Notes under the pieces: generated by a model
Database searches by the model: none
Told to the model about the DNA's origin: nothing
The model's input: only the letters and a program-made list of their open reading frames with translations
Program-made: the position numbers and the translations under genes
Part shown: piece after piece, positions 25,906-34,410 of the stretch
How the letters are laid out: each line of letters begins with the position of its first letter
Position numbering within the stretch: position 1 is the first letter of the stretch
NCBI RefSeq assembly: GCF_042237075.1
Contig: NZ_JBCGDC010000005.1
Coordinates: 1 to 64,000 of the forward strand
Source: Polymorphospora lycopeni
Lineage (GTDB): Bacteria > Actinomycetota > Actinomycetes > Mycobacteriales > Micromonosporaceae
Direction: 5' to 3'
DNA length: 64,000 bases

Positions 25906-25959
25906 GTGACCCGGCTCGACCGGCCGGGACCCGGCGACGACCGGCGAGGAGACGCATGA
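25906..25959 (+). CDS. 17-residue leader ORF overlapping tldD start
   Basis: GTG 25906 opens VTRLDRPGPGDDRRGDA and stops at TGA 25957-25959, overlapping the tldD ATG (25956) as ATGA. A TACAGT hexamer (25891-25896) ends nine bases before the GTG, so the leader could be the first codons of a leaderless transcript. The tldD ribosome site GAGGAG lies inside it. Translation is inferred from geometry only. Confidence 0.3.
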   Translation: MTRLDRPGPGDDRRGDA

Positions 25960-27392
25960 CGCATTTCGACGCGGCCACCGCGGCCGTACAGGCGGCACTC
26001 GACGCGGGGGCGCGCTACGCCGACGCCCGGCTCATGCACCGCCGCCACGAGTCGATGTCGGCCCGCAACGGCGAGGTCGAGCAGCTCGGCCAGAGCGAGG
26101 ACGCCGGCATCGGCGTACGGGCACTGGTGGGCTCGAGCTGGGGCTTCTACGCCGTACCCGAGCTTTCCGACGCCGCCGCCCGCGCGGCCGGCGCCCGGGC
26201 CGCGGAGATCGCCGCGGCGAGTGCGACGGTGCCCGGCCGGGACAGCGGCCTGATCCCGGTCGACGGCCGCAGCGGCTCGTGGGCGTCGCCGTGCGAGATC
26301 GACCCGCTGACGATCGCGCTGAGCGACAAGGGCGACCTGCTGGTCCGGGCGACCGAGACGATGCGCGCGAACGGTGCCGACCTGGCCGAGGCCGACTACC
26401 AGGTCTGGGACACCACGAAGTGGTTCGTCTCCAGCGAGGGGCACCGGGTCGACCAGCGGGTCCGGGAGTGCGGCGGAGGCATCCGGGCGACCGCGATCGG
26501 GGCCGGCGAGACGCAGCGCCGCTCGTACCCGAGCAGTTCGGGCCACTACGGCACCCAGGGCTGGGAGCTGATCGGGGCGATGGACTTCGACGCCCACGCG
26601 GCGCGGATCGCCCAGGAGGCGCGCGAGCTGCTGACCGCGCCGCAGTGCCCGGCCGGCGAGACGACGCTCATCCTCGGCGGCGAGCAGATGGCGTTGCAGA
26701 TCCACGAGTCGGTCGGCCACGCCATCGAACTCGACCGGATCCTGGGCTGGGAGGCGGCCTTCGCCGGCACCTCCTGGCTCGACCTCGGCCAGCTCGGCAG
26801 CCTCCGCTACGGCTCGGAACTGATGAACGTGACGATCGACCCGACGATCCCCGGGGCGCTGGGCAGCTTCGGCTTCGACGACGAGGGCACTCCGGCGAGC
26901 CGCCGCGACGCCGTACGCGAGGGGCGCTGGGTGGGCGTGCTGGCCGGGCGGGACTCGGCGGCGGCCGCCGGCCTCGACTACGCCGGCAGCGTGCGCGCCG
27001 ACGGCTGGTCCCGGCTGCCGATGGTGCGGATGACCAACGTCGGGCTCGAACCCGGCCCGCACACGCTGGAGGAGATGATCGCCGCCACCGACGACGGGGT
27101 GCTGATGGACGTCAACCGGTCCTGGTCGATCGACGACCAGCGGCTCAACTTCCAGTTCGGCTGCGAGATCGGCTGGGAGATCAAGAACGGCCGGCGGGGC
27201 CGGATGCTGCGCAACCCGACCTACACCGGGATCGGGCCGCTGTTCTGGCGCTCGATGGACATGCTGTCGTCGGAGACGTTCGCGTGGGGCACGCCGGACT
27301 GCGGCAAGGGGCAGCCCGGCCAGGTCGGCCACACCGGCCATCCGGCGGCGCCCGCCCGGTTCACCGGCGTACGGATCGGGGTGCGCGGATGA
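25956..27392 (+). CDS. tldD: Metallopeptidase TldD
   Basis: The catalytic half of the TldD/TldE heterodimer, a zinc protease that degrades unfolded or modified peptides and in other bacteria processes microcin B17 and supports CcdA turnover. The 478-residue protein has the active-site HExxxH as HESVGH (250-255) and a Gly-rich C-terminal region typical of the family. ATG 25956 follows GAGGAG. It overlaps tldE by ATGA, so the two subunits are made together. No RiPP precursor gene is seen adjacent, so a housekeeping role is more likely. Confidence 0.93.
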   Translation: MTHFDAATAAVQAALDAGARYADARLMHRRHESMSARNGEVEQLGQSEDAGIGVRALVGSSWGFYAVPELSDAAARAAGARAAEIAAASATVPGRDSGLIPVDGRSGSWASPCEIDPLTIALSDKGDLLVRATETMRANGADLAEADYQVWDTTKWFVSSEGHRVDQRVRECGGGIRATAIGAGETQRRSYPSSSGHYGTQGWELIGAMDFDAHAARIAQEARELLTAPQCPAGETTLILGGEQMALQIHESVGHAIELDRILGWEAAFAGTSWLDLGQLGSLRYGSELMNVTIDPTIPGALGSFGFDDEGTPASRRDAVREGRWVGVLAGRDSAAAAGLDYAGSVRADGWSRLPMVRMTNVGLEPGPHTLEEMIAATDDGVLMDVNRSWSIDDQRLNFQFGCEIGWEIKNGRRGRMLRNPTYTGIGPLFWRSMDMLSSETFAWGTPDCGKGQPGQVGHTGHPAAPARFTGVRIGVRG

Positions 27393-28783
27393 GCGCCGAC
27401 TTCTCGGGCCGGGCCGAACTGGATCTCGCCGCCCGGACGGTCGAACTCGTCCGGCGGGCCGCCGGGCCGGCCGCCCAGGCGGAGGTCTTCACCGACCGGG
27501 TGGCGCAGGCTCTGACCCGGTTCGCCAACTCGGCGATCCACCAGAACGTCGCCGACACCGCGGTCACCGTACGGCTACGGCTGCACCTGGACGGGCGTAC
27601 GGTCACCGGCTCCACGACCATGGTCGACGAGCCCGGGTTGCGGGCCCTGGTCGACCGGGTGATCGCCGCCGTCCGGGTCTGCCCGCCGGATCCGGGCTGG
27701 CCGGGGCTGACCCCGCCGGCCCCGGTCGTCGATCCGGGGCGGTTCGACGAGGCGACCGCCAACGCGTCCGCCGACGACCGGGCCGCCCGCGTACGCGCGT
27801 TCGTCGACGCCGCCGCCGGCCTGGAGGCGGCCGGCTACTGCCTGACCCGGAACTGGTCGGCGGCCTTCGTCAACAGCGCGGGCCAGGCGGTGACCGGCCG
27901 GACCGTGGCGACCGCGATGGCCGGTGTCGCCCGCGGCGGCGCCGACGGGGTGGCCCGGCTCGCGTCCGGCCGGCTCGCCGATCTCGACGGTGCCGTGCTC
28001 GGGGCGCGGGCGGCGGCGAAGGCACGGGCCGGTGCCGATCCGGTGGAGTTGTCGCCGGACCGCTACGAGGTGGTGCTGGAGCCGACGGCCGTCGCCGACC
28101 TGCTGCAGAGCCTGGCGCTGTGGGGGTTCAACGGCAAGGTGGTGGGTGAGCGCCGTTCGTTCGCCGAGCCGGGCAAGCCGCAGTTCGATCCGGCGATCAC
28201 GCTGCGCGACGACGCGCCGAACGGGCTCGGCCTGCCGTTCGACTACGAGGGCACCCCGCGGGCGCCGCTGACGCTGGTCGATGCCGGACGGACCACCGCA
28301 GTCACCCACGACCGGCGCACGGCGGCCGCGGCCGGGACGGCGTCGACCGGGCACGCGCCGCCGACCGACAACCCGTGGGGCCCGGCAGCGGGCAACCTGG
28401 GGCTCGTTCCGGCGTCCGGCGGTCCCGCACCGACCGAGGTGGCCGGTCCGGCGGTCGACTCCGACAGCGCCGACCTGGTGTCCGGGGTGGAGCGGGGCCT
28501 GTTGATCACCGACTTCTGGTATACGCGGGTGCTCGACCCGCGCAGTCTGGTGATGACCGGCCTGACCCGTAACGGGGTCTGGCTGATCGAGGACGGGGTG
28601 GTCACCAGGCCGGTCCGCAACCTGCGCTTCACCCAGTCCTATCCACAGGCGCTGGCACCGGGTGCGGTCCTCGCCCTGGGCCGGCGGGCCACGCTGCTGC
28701 CGGACGAGTGGCACCCGTCGACCTGGTCGGCGCCGGCCATGCGGCTGGCCTCCTGGAACTTCACCGGCGGCGCCTCGGGCTGA
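27389..28783 (+). CDS. pmbA: Metallopeptidase-partner TldE/PmbA
   Basis: The 464-residue non-catalytic partner of TldD. It lacks HExxxH but shares the fold (DRYEVVLEPTAVADLLQSLALWGFNGK, GLLITDFWYTRVLDPRSLVMTGLTRNGVWLIEDG), which lines the tunnel of the heterodimer. The first residues overlap tldD as ATGA. Length and C-terminal NLRFTQSYPQAL match actinobacterial TldE proteins. The unit ends about 30 bases before an iron-box palindrome. Confidence 0.92.
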   Translation: MSADFSGRAELDLAARTVELVRRAAGPAAQAEVFTDRVAQALTRFANSAIHQNVADTAVTVRLRLHLDGRTVTGSTTMVDEPGLRALVDRVIAAVRVCPPDPGWPGLTPPAPVVDPGRFDEATANASADDRAARVRAFVDAAAGLEAAGYCLTRNWSAAFVNSAGQAVTGRTVATAMAGVARGGADGVARLASGRLADLDGAVLGARAAAKARAGADPVELSPDRYEVVLEPTAVADLLQSLALWGFNGKVVGERRSFAEPGKPQFDPAITLRDDAPNGLGLPFDYEGTPRAPLTLVDAGRTTAVTHDRRTAAAAGTASTGHAPPTDNPWGPAAGNLGLVPASGGPAPTEVAGPAVDSDSADLVSGVERGLLITDFWYTRVLDPRSLVMTGLTRNGVWLIEDGVVTRPVRNLRFTQSYPQALAPGAVLALGRRATLLPDEWHPSTWSAPAMRLASWNFTGGASG

Positions 28784-28812
28784 CGTTGACGCAGCCATCA
28801 GGTCGTCGTAGC

Positions 28813-28831
28813 TTAGGTAAGCCTTACCGCA
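28813..28831. promoter_or_regulatory. Candidate IdeR/DtxR iron box
   Basis: TTAGGTAAGCCTTACCGCA contains the palindrome GGTAAG-C-CTTACC and matches the actinobacterial iron-box consensus (TTAGGTTAGGCTAACCTAA) at 14 of 19 positions by my count. It lies 29 bases after the tldE stop and 112 bases before GTG 28943. It would repress the downstream gene under iron-replete conditions. Confidence 0.55.
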
Positions 28832-28942
28832 CGAGTAGGGCCAACCGGTTGCGGGTGGCACGGACATGGTCGGCCGTGCCACCCGACGGACCGGGCGACG
28901 CGGGGGATGCCACGGTCGCCCATCAATGCTTGACTGTCGGGC

Positions 28943-29623
28943 GTGACAGACGACGCCCCCGCGAGCGGACGAGCCGACCCCACTCCCGGCGGTCCCGGCG
29001 GCCGGGCCGCCGACCCGTCAGCCGCGAAGACCGTGCCCACCGGGCCGGACGAGCCGGGCGAGCGGCCCCATCGCCGCCGCCGGCTCTGGATCGCCATCGC
29101 CGCCGGCGTGTTCGGCACGCTGGTCCTGGTGGGGTGCGTCGGGGCGGCGGGGCTGGCCGTCGTGCTCGGCCGGACGGCCGACGAGGTCGAGCGGGTCACC
29201 CACGGGCGCGACCGCGTGCAGACGGCCTGCCTCGAACTGGAGACCAGGCTCAACCGGCTGTCCCCACCCGGGGCCGCGCCGACCCCGCAACGCCGGGCGA
29301 CCGCGATCCGCGACGAGAACGCGGCGGTCCGGCCGTTCCTGGTCGAACTCGACGAACTGCGTCAGCGGCACGACGGCGGAGACCTCGACGACCTCGACGA
29401 TGACGACGATGACGACCGGTCCGGCTGGGAGCAGGGCTGGCTGCGCCTGGTCGACGCCCGGGTGGCGTACGCCGACGCCCTCGACCGGCAGGCGGCGAGC
29501 GGCGACCCCGCGTTCTTCATCGCCCCCCGCACGGGCGAGGGCCGGCCGGTGGTCGACCGGCTGGTGGAGGGGCCGCCGTCGTGCGCCGGCACGGTCCGGC
29601 GGCTGGCCGCCCCCGACCTGTGA
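28943..29623 (+). CDS. Single-span membrane protein with poly-aspartate tract
   Basis: A 226-residue protein with a Pro/Gly/Asp-rich cytoplasmic start and basic anchor PHRRRRLW. One transmembrane helix (about 50-74, IAIAAGVFGTLVLVGCVGAAGLAVVLG) follows, and the extracytoplasmic domain is largely helical. Residues about 147-158 are nearly all Asp (DLDDLDDDDDDDR), a possible metal-binding tract. The upstream iron box makes a metal link attractive but unproven. GTG 28943 lacks a clear ribosome site. No family recognised. Confidence 0.65.
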   Translation: MTDDAPASGRADPTPGGPGGRAADPSAAKTVPTGPDEPGERPHRRRRLWIAIAAGVFGTLVLVGCVGAAGLAVVLGRTADEVERVTHGRDRVQTACLELETRLNRLSPPGAAPTPQRRATAIRDENAAVRPFLVELDELRQRHDGGDLDDLDDDDDDDRSGWEQGWLRLVDARVAYADALDRQAASGDPAFFIAPRTGEGRPVVDRLVEGPPSCAGTVRRLAAPDL

Positions 29624-29660
29624 CGAACAGTGATATTGATGGATATACCCACATCCACAC

Positions 29661-29666
29661 TAGAAT
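29661..29666 (+). promoter_or_regulatory. Candidate sdh operon -10 element
   Basis: TAGAAT in the AT-rich part of the 264-base gap before sdhC, with TTGATG (29636-29641) 19 bases upstream as a weak -35. The remaining gap (29667-29887) forms a GC-rich leader in which I see no conserved RNA fold. Confidence 0.35.
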
Positions 29667-29887
29667 TACGCCAGATTCTTTCGTAACCTGCGGGACACAC
29701 GCGGGCTGCTGTTATGGGTGCGGCCGGCCGCGTGCGGCGTAACGTGTGCACCGGACTGCGCCGTTATGCGGTGGGCGCAGTAAGGCAGCGCCCGGTGGCG
29801 AGGTCGTGGATGTGCCCCCCGTGTCCACGGACCCCGCCTTGATTTCCGTGCCCGGCGCACAGACCGGGCCCCGTCAGGGAGACAGTA

Positions 29888-30694
29888 ATGACGACTACGG
29901 CAACGAGGCCGGGCGGACCGCGGCGGCGCGCCGCGATCTCGGCGAAGACGTTGCGTACGGACCGCTGGTGGCTTCCCCCACTTATCACGGTCATCGGCCT
30001 CGGCGCCTGGGTCGCCTACGCCACCATCCGAGTTTTCATGCACAAGTGGTACTGGGTCGAGGACTTCCATTACCTGACCCCGTTCTACTCGCCCTGCGTC
30101 ACCGAACGGTGCGTGCCTGAGGCGGCCCACTTCGGTCGCTTCCTGCCGGGCTGGTGGATCATCCCGGACGCGGCGATGACCCTGCCGTTCCTGCTGCTGT
30201 TCCGGCTCACCTGCTACTACTACCGCAAGGCCTACTACCGGGCGTTCTGGCTCTCCCCGCCGGCCTGCGCGGTCCCCGACGGCCACAAGACCTACTCCGG
30301 CGAGACCCGCTTCCCGCTGGTCGGGCAGAACCTGCACCGCTACGCGTTCTACGCCGCCGTCATCATCTCGCTGATCAACACCTGGGACGCCGTCCTCGCC
30401 TTCCGCAGCCCCGAGGGCTTCGGGTTCGGGCTCGGCAACGTCATCCTGGTCGGCAACGTGGTGATGCTGTGGGCATACACGCTGTCCTGCCACTCCTGCC
30501 GGCACATCGCCGGCGGCCGGCTCAAACACTTCTCGAAGCACCCGGTGCGCTACGCGTTCTGGACGTTCATCTCCAAGCTCAACGTCCGGCACATGCAGCT
30601 CGCCTGGATCACGCTCGGCACGCTGGCCTTGACCGACTTCTACGTGATGGCGCTGTCCGCCGGCTGGATCAACGACCTGCGGTTCATCAACTGA
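29888..30694 (+). CDS. sdhC: Succinate dehydrogenase membrane anchor subunit
   Basis: A 268-residue integral membrane subunit anchoring the SdhAB catalytic dimer and passing electrons to menaquinone. About five spans are visible, including LPPLITVIGLGAWVAYATIRVF, MTLPFLLLFRLTCYYYRKAYY and FYAAVIISLINTW, with a CHSCRHIAGG motif late in the protein providing His/Cys near the membrane. This single-subunit anchor, followed by a flavoprotein and then the iron-sulfur subunit, is the mycobacterial Sdh1 (Rv0249c-type) arrangement. ATG 29888 follows GGGAGAC. First gene of sdhCAB. Confidence 0.85.
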   Translation: MTTTATRPGGPRRRAAISAKTLRTDRWWLPPLITVIGLGAWVAYATIRVFMHKWYWVEDFHYLTPFYSPCVTERCVPEAAHFGRFLPGWWIIPDAAMTLPFLLLFRLTCYYYRKAYYRAFWLSPPACAVPDGHKTYSGETRFPLVGQNLHRYAFYAAVIISLINTWDAVLAFRSPEGFGFGLGNVILVGNVVMLWAYTLSCHSCRHIAGGRLKHFSKHPVRYAFWTFISKLNVRHMQLAWITLGTLALTDFYVMALSAGWINDLRFIN

Positions 30695-30709
30695 GGGCCC
30701 TGACAAAAA

Positions 30710-32656
30710 ATGACTACGCGAATCGAACGACACCACTTTGACGTCGTCGTCATCGGTGCCGGTGGCGCCGGGCTGCGCGCGGCGATCGAGGCCCGGCAGG
30801 CCGGCAAGCGTACGGCGATCATCTCCAAGTCGCTGTTCGGCAAGGCCCACACGGTCATGGCCGAGGGCGGCGCCGCCGCCGCGATGGGCAACGTCAACAG
30901 CAACGACAACTGGATGGTGCACTTCCGGGACACCATGCGGGGCGGCAAGTTCCTGAACAACTTCCGGATGGCCGAACTGCACGCCAAGGAGGCGCCGGAG
31001 CGGATCTGGGAGCTGGAGACGTACGGCGCGCTCTTCGACCGGACCAAGGACGGCCGGATCTCGCAGCGCAACTTCGGCGGCCACGAATACCCGCGGCTCG
31101 CGCACGTCGGTGACCGCACCGGCCTGGAGCTGATCCGTACCCTGCAGCAGAAGATCGTGTCGCTCCAGCAGGAGGACAAGAAGGAGTTCGGCGACTACGA
31201 CGCCCGGATCCGGGTGTTCGCCGAGACCACGATCACCGAGCTGCTGCTCGACGGCGACCGGGTCGCCGGCGCGTTCGGCTACTACCGGGAGTCCGGCGAG
31301 TTCGTCCTCTTCGAGGCGCCGGCGATCGTGCTGGCCACCGGCGGCGTCGGCAAGTCCTACAAGGTCACTTCCAACTCGTGGGAGTACACCGGCGACGGGC
31401 ACGCCCTGGCGTTGCGAGCCGGCGCGACCCTGATCAACATGGAGTTCCTCCAGTTCCATCCGACGGGCATGGTCTGGCCGCCGTCGGTGAAGGGCATCCT
31501 GGTCACCGAGTCGGTCCGCGGTGACGGCGGGATCCTGAAGAACTCCGAGGGCAAGCGGTTCATGTTCGACTACGTCCCCGACGTCTTCCGCAAGCAGTAC
31601 GCGGAGACCGAGGAGGAGGCGGACCGCTGGTACACCGACCCGGACAACAACCGGCGCCCGCCGGAACTGCTGCCCCGCGACGAGGTCGCCCGGGCGATCA
31701 ACAGCGAGGTCAAGGCCGGCCGGGGTACGCCGGCCGGCGGCGTCTACCTCGACATCGCCAGCCGGCTGCCGGCCGAGGAGATCCGGCGCCGCCTGCCGTC
31801 GATGTATCACCAGTTCAAGGAACTGGCCGATGTGGACATCACGAAGCAGCCGATGGACGTCGGGCCGACCTGCCACTACGTGATGGGTGGCGTGGAGGTC
31901 GACCCGGACACCGCGGCGGCGTCCGGCACCGTACGCGGGCTGTTCGCGGCCGGTGAGGTCTCCGGCGGTATGCACGGCTCCAACCGGCTCGGCGGCAACT
32001 CGCTGTCCGACCTGCTGGTCTTCGGCAAGCGGGCGGGCGAGTTCGCCGCCGCGTACGTCGACGGGCTGGCCAGGCGCCCGAAGGTCGGCGAGTCGGCCGC
32101 CGCCGACGCGGTCGAGCACGCTCTCGCCCCGCTGAACCGCACCGAGGGCGAGAACCCCTACCACCTCCAGCAGGACCTTCAGGCCGTGATGGGCGACCTG
32201 GTCGGCATCATCCGGCGCAAGGGCGAACTGGAGGACGCGCTGGTCAGGCTGGCCGAGCTGCGCCAGCGGCTGCGCAACGTCCGGGCGACCGGCGGCCGGC
32301 GCTACAACCCGGGCTGGCACCTCGCCCTCGACCTGCGCAACATGCTGGTCGTGTCGGAGTGCACGGCGCTGGCGGCGCTGGAGCGGGAGGAGTCGCGCGG
32401 CGGCCACACCCGCGAGGACTTCCCGGCCATGCAGGCCCAGTGGCGGACCGTCAACCTGGTGTGCTCGCTCGACGGCGACAAGGTACGGCTGGAGCACAAG
32501 CCGCTGCCGACGATGCGTTCCGACCTGGTCCAGCTCTTCGATCGCGCCGAGCTGGCGAAGTACCTGACCGAGGACGAGCTCGCGGCGTTCGACGCCGGCA
32601 AGGCGAGCGGACAGATCGCGGACTCGGCCGAGACCGCGCTGAAGGGTGAGGCGTGA
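30710..32656 (+). CDS. sdhA: Succinate dehydrogenase flavoprotein subunit
   Basis: The 648-residue catalytic subunit that oxidises succinate to fumarate with covalently bound FAD. The dinucleotide motif VVVIGAGGAGLRAAIEA (about 12-28) is followed by GKAHTVMAEGG, where His47 is the FAD attachment site. LQFHPTGM contributes to the dicarboxylate site and NRLGGNSLSDLLVFGKRAG to the capping domain. It begins 15 bases after sdhC and its TGA overlaps the sdhB start, so the operon is tightly coupled. Length fits the Sdh1-type actinobacterial enzyme. Confidence 0.96.
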   Translation: MTTRIERHHFDVVVIGAGGAGLRAAIEARQAGKRTAIISKSLFGKAHTVMAEGGAAAAMGNVNSNDNWMVHFRDTMRGGKFLNNFRMAELHAKEAPERIWELETYGALFDRTKDGRISQRNFGGHEYPRLAHVGDRTGLELIRTLQQKIVSLQQEDKKEFGDYDARIRVFAETTITELLLDGDRVAGAFGYYRESGEFVLFEAPAIVLATGGVGKSYKVTSNSWEYTGDGHALALRAGATLINMEFLQFHPTGMVWPPSVKGILVTESVRGDGGILKNSEGKRFMFDYVPDVFRKQYAETEEEADRWYTDPDNNRRPPELLPRDEVARAINSEVKAGRGTPAGGVYLDIASRLPAEEIRRRLPSMYHQFKELADVDITKQPMDVGPTCHYVMGGVEVDPDTAAASGTVRGLFAAGEVSGGMHGSNRLGGNSLSDLLVFGKRAGEFAAAYVDGLARRPKVGESAAADAVEHALAPLNRTEGENPYHLQQDLQAVMGDLVGIIRRKGELEDALVRLAELRQRLRNVRATGGRRYNPGWHLALDLRNMLVVSECTALAALEREESRGGHTREDFPAMQAQWRTVNLVCSLDGDKVRLEHKPLPTMRSDLVQLFDRAELAKYLTEDELAAFDAGKASGQIADSAETALKGEA

Positions 32657-33684
32657 TGGGCAAGCGGCACTTCAAGGTCTGGCGCGGTGACGAGGACGGC
32701 GGCGACCTCCAGGACTACCAGGTGGAGGTCAACGAGGGCGAGGTCGTCCTCGACATCATCCACCGGTTGCAGGCCACCGAGGCGCCCGATCTGGCCTGCC
32801 GGTGGAACTGCAAGGCGGGCAAGTGCGGGTCGTGCTCGATGGAGATCAACGGCATGCCCCGGCTGAGCTGTATGACCCGGATGTCCACCTTCGAGGAGAC
32901 CGAGACCGTCACCGTCACCCCGCTGCGGACGTTCCCGGTCATCCGGGACCTGGTCACCGACGTCTCCTTCAACTACGAGAAGGCCCGGGAGACCCCGGCG
33001 TTCGCCCCGCCCGCCGACCTGGCGCCCGGCGAATACCGGATGAAGCAGGTCGACGTCGAGCGGTCGCAGGAGTTCCGCAAGTGCATCGAGTGCTTCCTGT
33101 GCCAGAACACCTGCCACGTGGTGCGTGACCACGAGGAGAACAAGAAGGCGTTCGCCGGGCCGCGCTACTTCATCCGGGCCGCCGAACTGGACATGCACCC
33201 GCTCGACGACCGGAGCGACCGCAAGGAGTACGCGCAGCAGGCGCAGGGACTGGGCTACTGCAACATCACCAAGTGCTGCACCGAGGTGTGTCCCGAGCAC
33301 ATCAAGATCACCGACAACGGGATCATCCCGATGAAGGAGCGGGTCGTCGACCGGCGTTACGACCCGCTGGTCTGGCTGGGCAGCAAGATCTTCCGGCGTG
33401 GCCAGAGCGAGCGCGAGCTCGATCAGGTCGGCGCCACCGGCCTGCCGGCGTCGGAACTGCCCGCCCGGGGCGACCACAGCCCGGAGGCGGAGGCCGAACG
33501 CGGCGTCAACTGGCACCGGCAGGTGCCCCGGCCGCAGACCTCGGCGGTGGACCAGAACGGGCGGCTGCCGCTGACCGAGTTGACGTCGGAGAACGCCGCC
33601 GCGCCGTCGCCGTTCGGTGACGACGTACGGTTCCCGCTGCCGAGCGAGAGGCTCAACTACCACCATCCGCGGCAGGGCGACTGA
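32656..33684 (+). CDS. sdhB: Succinate dehydrogenase iron-sulfur subunit with C-terminal extension
   Basis: The 342-residue electron-transfer subunit. [2Fe-2S] ligands are C52, C57, C60 and C72 (NCKAGKCGSC...LSC), the [4Fe-4S] site is CIECFLCQNTC, and CCTEVCPEHIKI supplies the [3Fe-4S] site. The core ends near residue 250, the usual family length. A hydrophilic tail of about 90 residues (RGQSERELDQVGATG onward), rich in Pro, Glu and Ser, is unusual. ATG 32656 shares its A with the sdhA stop; a GTG three bases upstream could add one Met. GGGTGAGG is the ribosome site. Confidence 0.94.
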   Translation: MGKRHFKVWRGDEDGGDLQDYQVEVNEGEVVLDIIHRLQATEAPDLACRWNCKAGKCGSCSMEINGMPRLSCMTRMSTFEETETVTVTPLRTFPVIRDLVTDVSFNYEKARETPAFAPPADLAPGEYRMKQVDVERSQEFRKCIECFLCQNTCHVVRDHEENKKAFAGPRYFIRAAELDMHPLDDRSDRKEYAQQAQGLGYCNITKCCTEVCPEHIKITDNGIIPMKERVVDRRYDPLVWLGSKIFRRGQSERELDQVGATGLPASELPARGDHSPEAEAERGVNWHRQVPRPQTSAVDQNGRLPLTELTSENAAAPSPFGDDVRFPLPSERLNYHHPRQGD

Positions 33685-33691
33685 GGACGCG

Positions 33692-33735
33692 GGCAACGGG
33701 GGTCGCGGGGCTGTGCCCCCACGGCCCCCGTTGCC
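33692..33735 (+). terminator. Terminator of sdhCAB
   Basis: GGCAACGGGGG (33692-33702) pairs perfectly with CCCCCGTTGCC (33725-33735), enclosing an inner GGGG/CCCC stem, and is followed by the T-rich GTCGGTTTTATTG. Strong rho-independent type. Confidence 0.85.
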
Positions 33736-33810
33736 ATATGTCGGTTTTATTGCATAAGTCCCGGCGTGTCAGCCAGAGATGGCGTGCCGGACGGAGCAGG
33801 GTGGACCAGG

Positions 33811-34227
33811 TCAGCGCGAGTAGCTGGCCAGGATCGGACGGAGGGCGGCGACGATGGGCACGTCTGCGGGCAACCACGTCACGGTGTCGAGTTCGTCGGG
33901 GGCGAGCCAACGCAGTTCGGCGTGTTCCAGCGGCCTGGGCCGCACCTCGTCCCGCAGCCGGGCCAGATAGACCCCGAGCACCGCGTCGCCGCGTCCGAGC
34001 GGCACGTCGTGCCCGACCCGGTCGCCGACCTCGATCCGGACGCCCAGTTCCTCCTCGCATTCGCGGATCAGCGCCGCGACGTCGGATTCTCCGGTCTCGA
34101 CCTTGCCGCCGGGAAACTCCCACTTCCCGGCCGCCTCGGGCGGACTCGACCGGGCACAGGCAAGCACGCGACCGGCCTCGACGATCGCCGCCCCCACGAC
34201 CCGGCGGGTCGATCCCTGGTTCCCCAC
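33811..34227 (-). CDS. NUDIX hydrolase, MutT/8-oxo-dGTPase-like
   Basis: A 138-residue (d)NTP pyrophosphatase. The full Nudix box GGKVETGESDVAALIRECEEELGV is intact (GX5EX7REUXEEXGU). ACARSSPPEAAGKWEFPGGKVE resembles MutT proteins that remove oxidised nucleotides. GTG 34227 is preferred; an in-frame TTG at 34233 is possible. It lies opposite the sdh terminator and divergent from the pterin dehydratase-like gene. Confidence 0.88.
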   Translation of the reverse strand: MGNQGSTRRVVGAAIVEAGRVLACARSSPPEAAGKWEFPGGKVETGESDVAALIRECEEELGVRIEVGDRVGHDVPLGRGDAVLGVYLARLRDEVRPRPLEHAELRWLAPDELDTVTWLPADVPIVAALRPILASYSR

Positions 34228-34410
34228 GGGCAATCAGGGTGCCAGATCAATCGGTAAATCGGGTAATGCAGCCGTCCTGTAGGACACCAGAAGACGGAAA
34301 TGTGGGCGTGGACACCCAGCCGCCCAGCGGCAAGACTGGGAGCACCGACCATGACACGAGAAGGCGACGATTTGGCCACAAGCCGGCAACGACGCCTGGG
34401 AGGTGTGGCG

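Noticed and set aside
25956..28783. RiPP biosynthesis cluster around tldD/tldE
   Set aside because: TldD/E can process RiPPs, but no precursor peptide, cyclase or dedicated exporter is adjacent.
29667..29887. Structured RNA or Rex operator in the sdh leader
   Set aside because: I could not find a Rex-like TTGTGAA/TTCACAA site or a conserved RNA fold; only GC-rich leader sequence.
29666..32497. 943-residue minus-strand frame opposite sdhCA
   Set aside because: Shadow of sdhC and sdhA; no recognisable domain and no plausible start signal.
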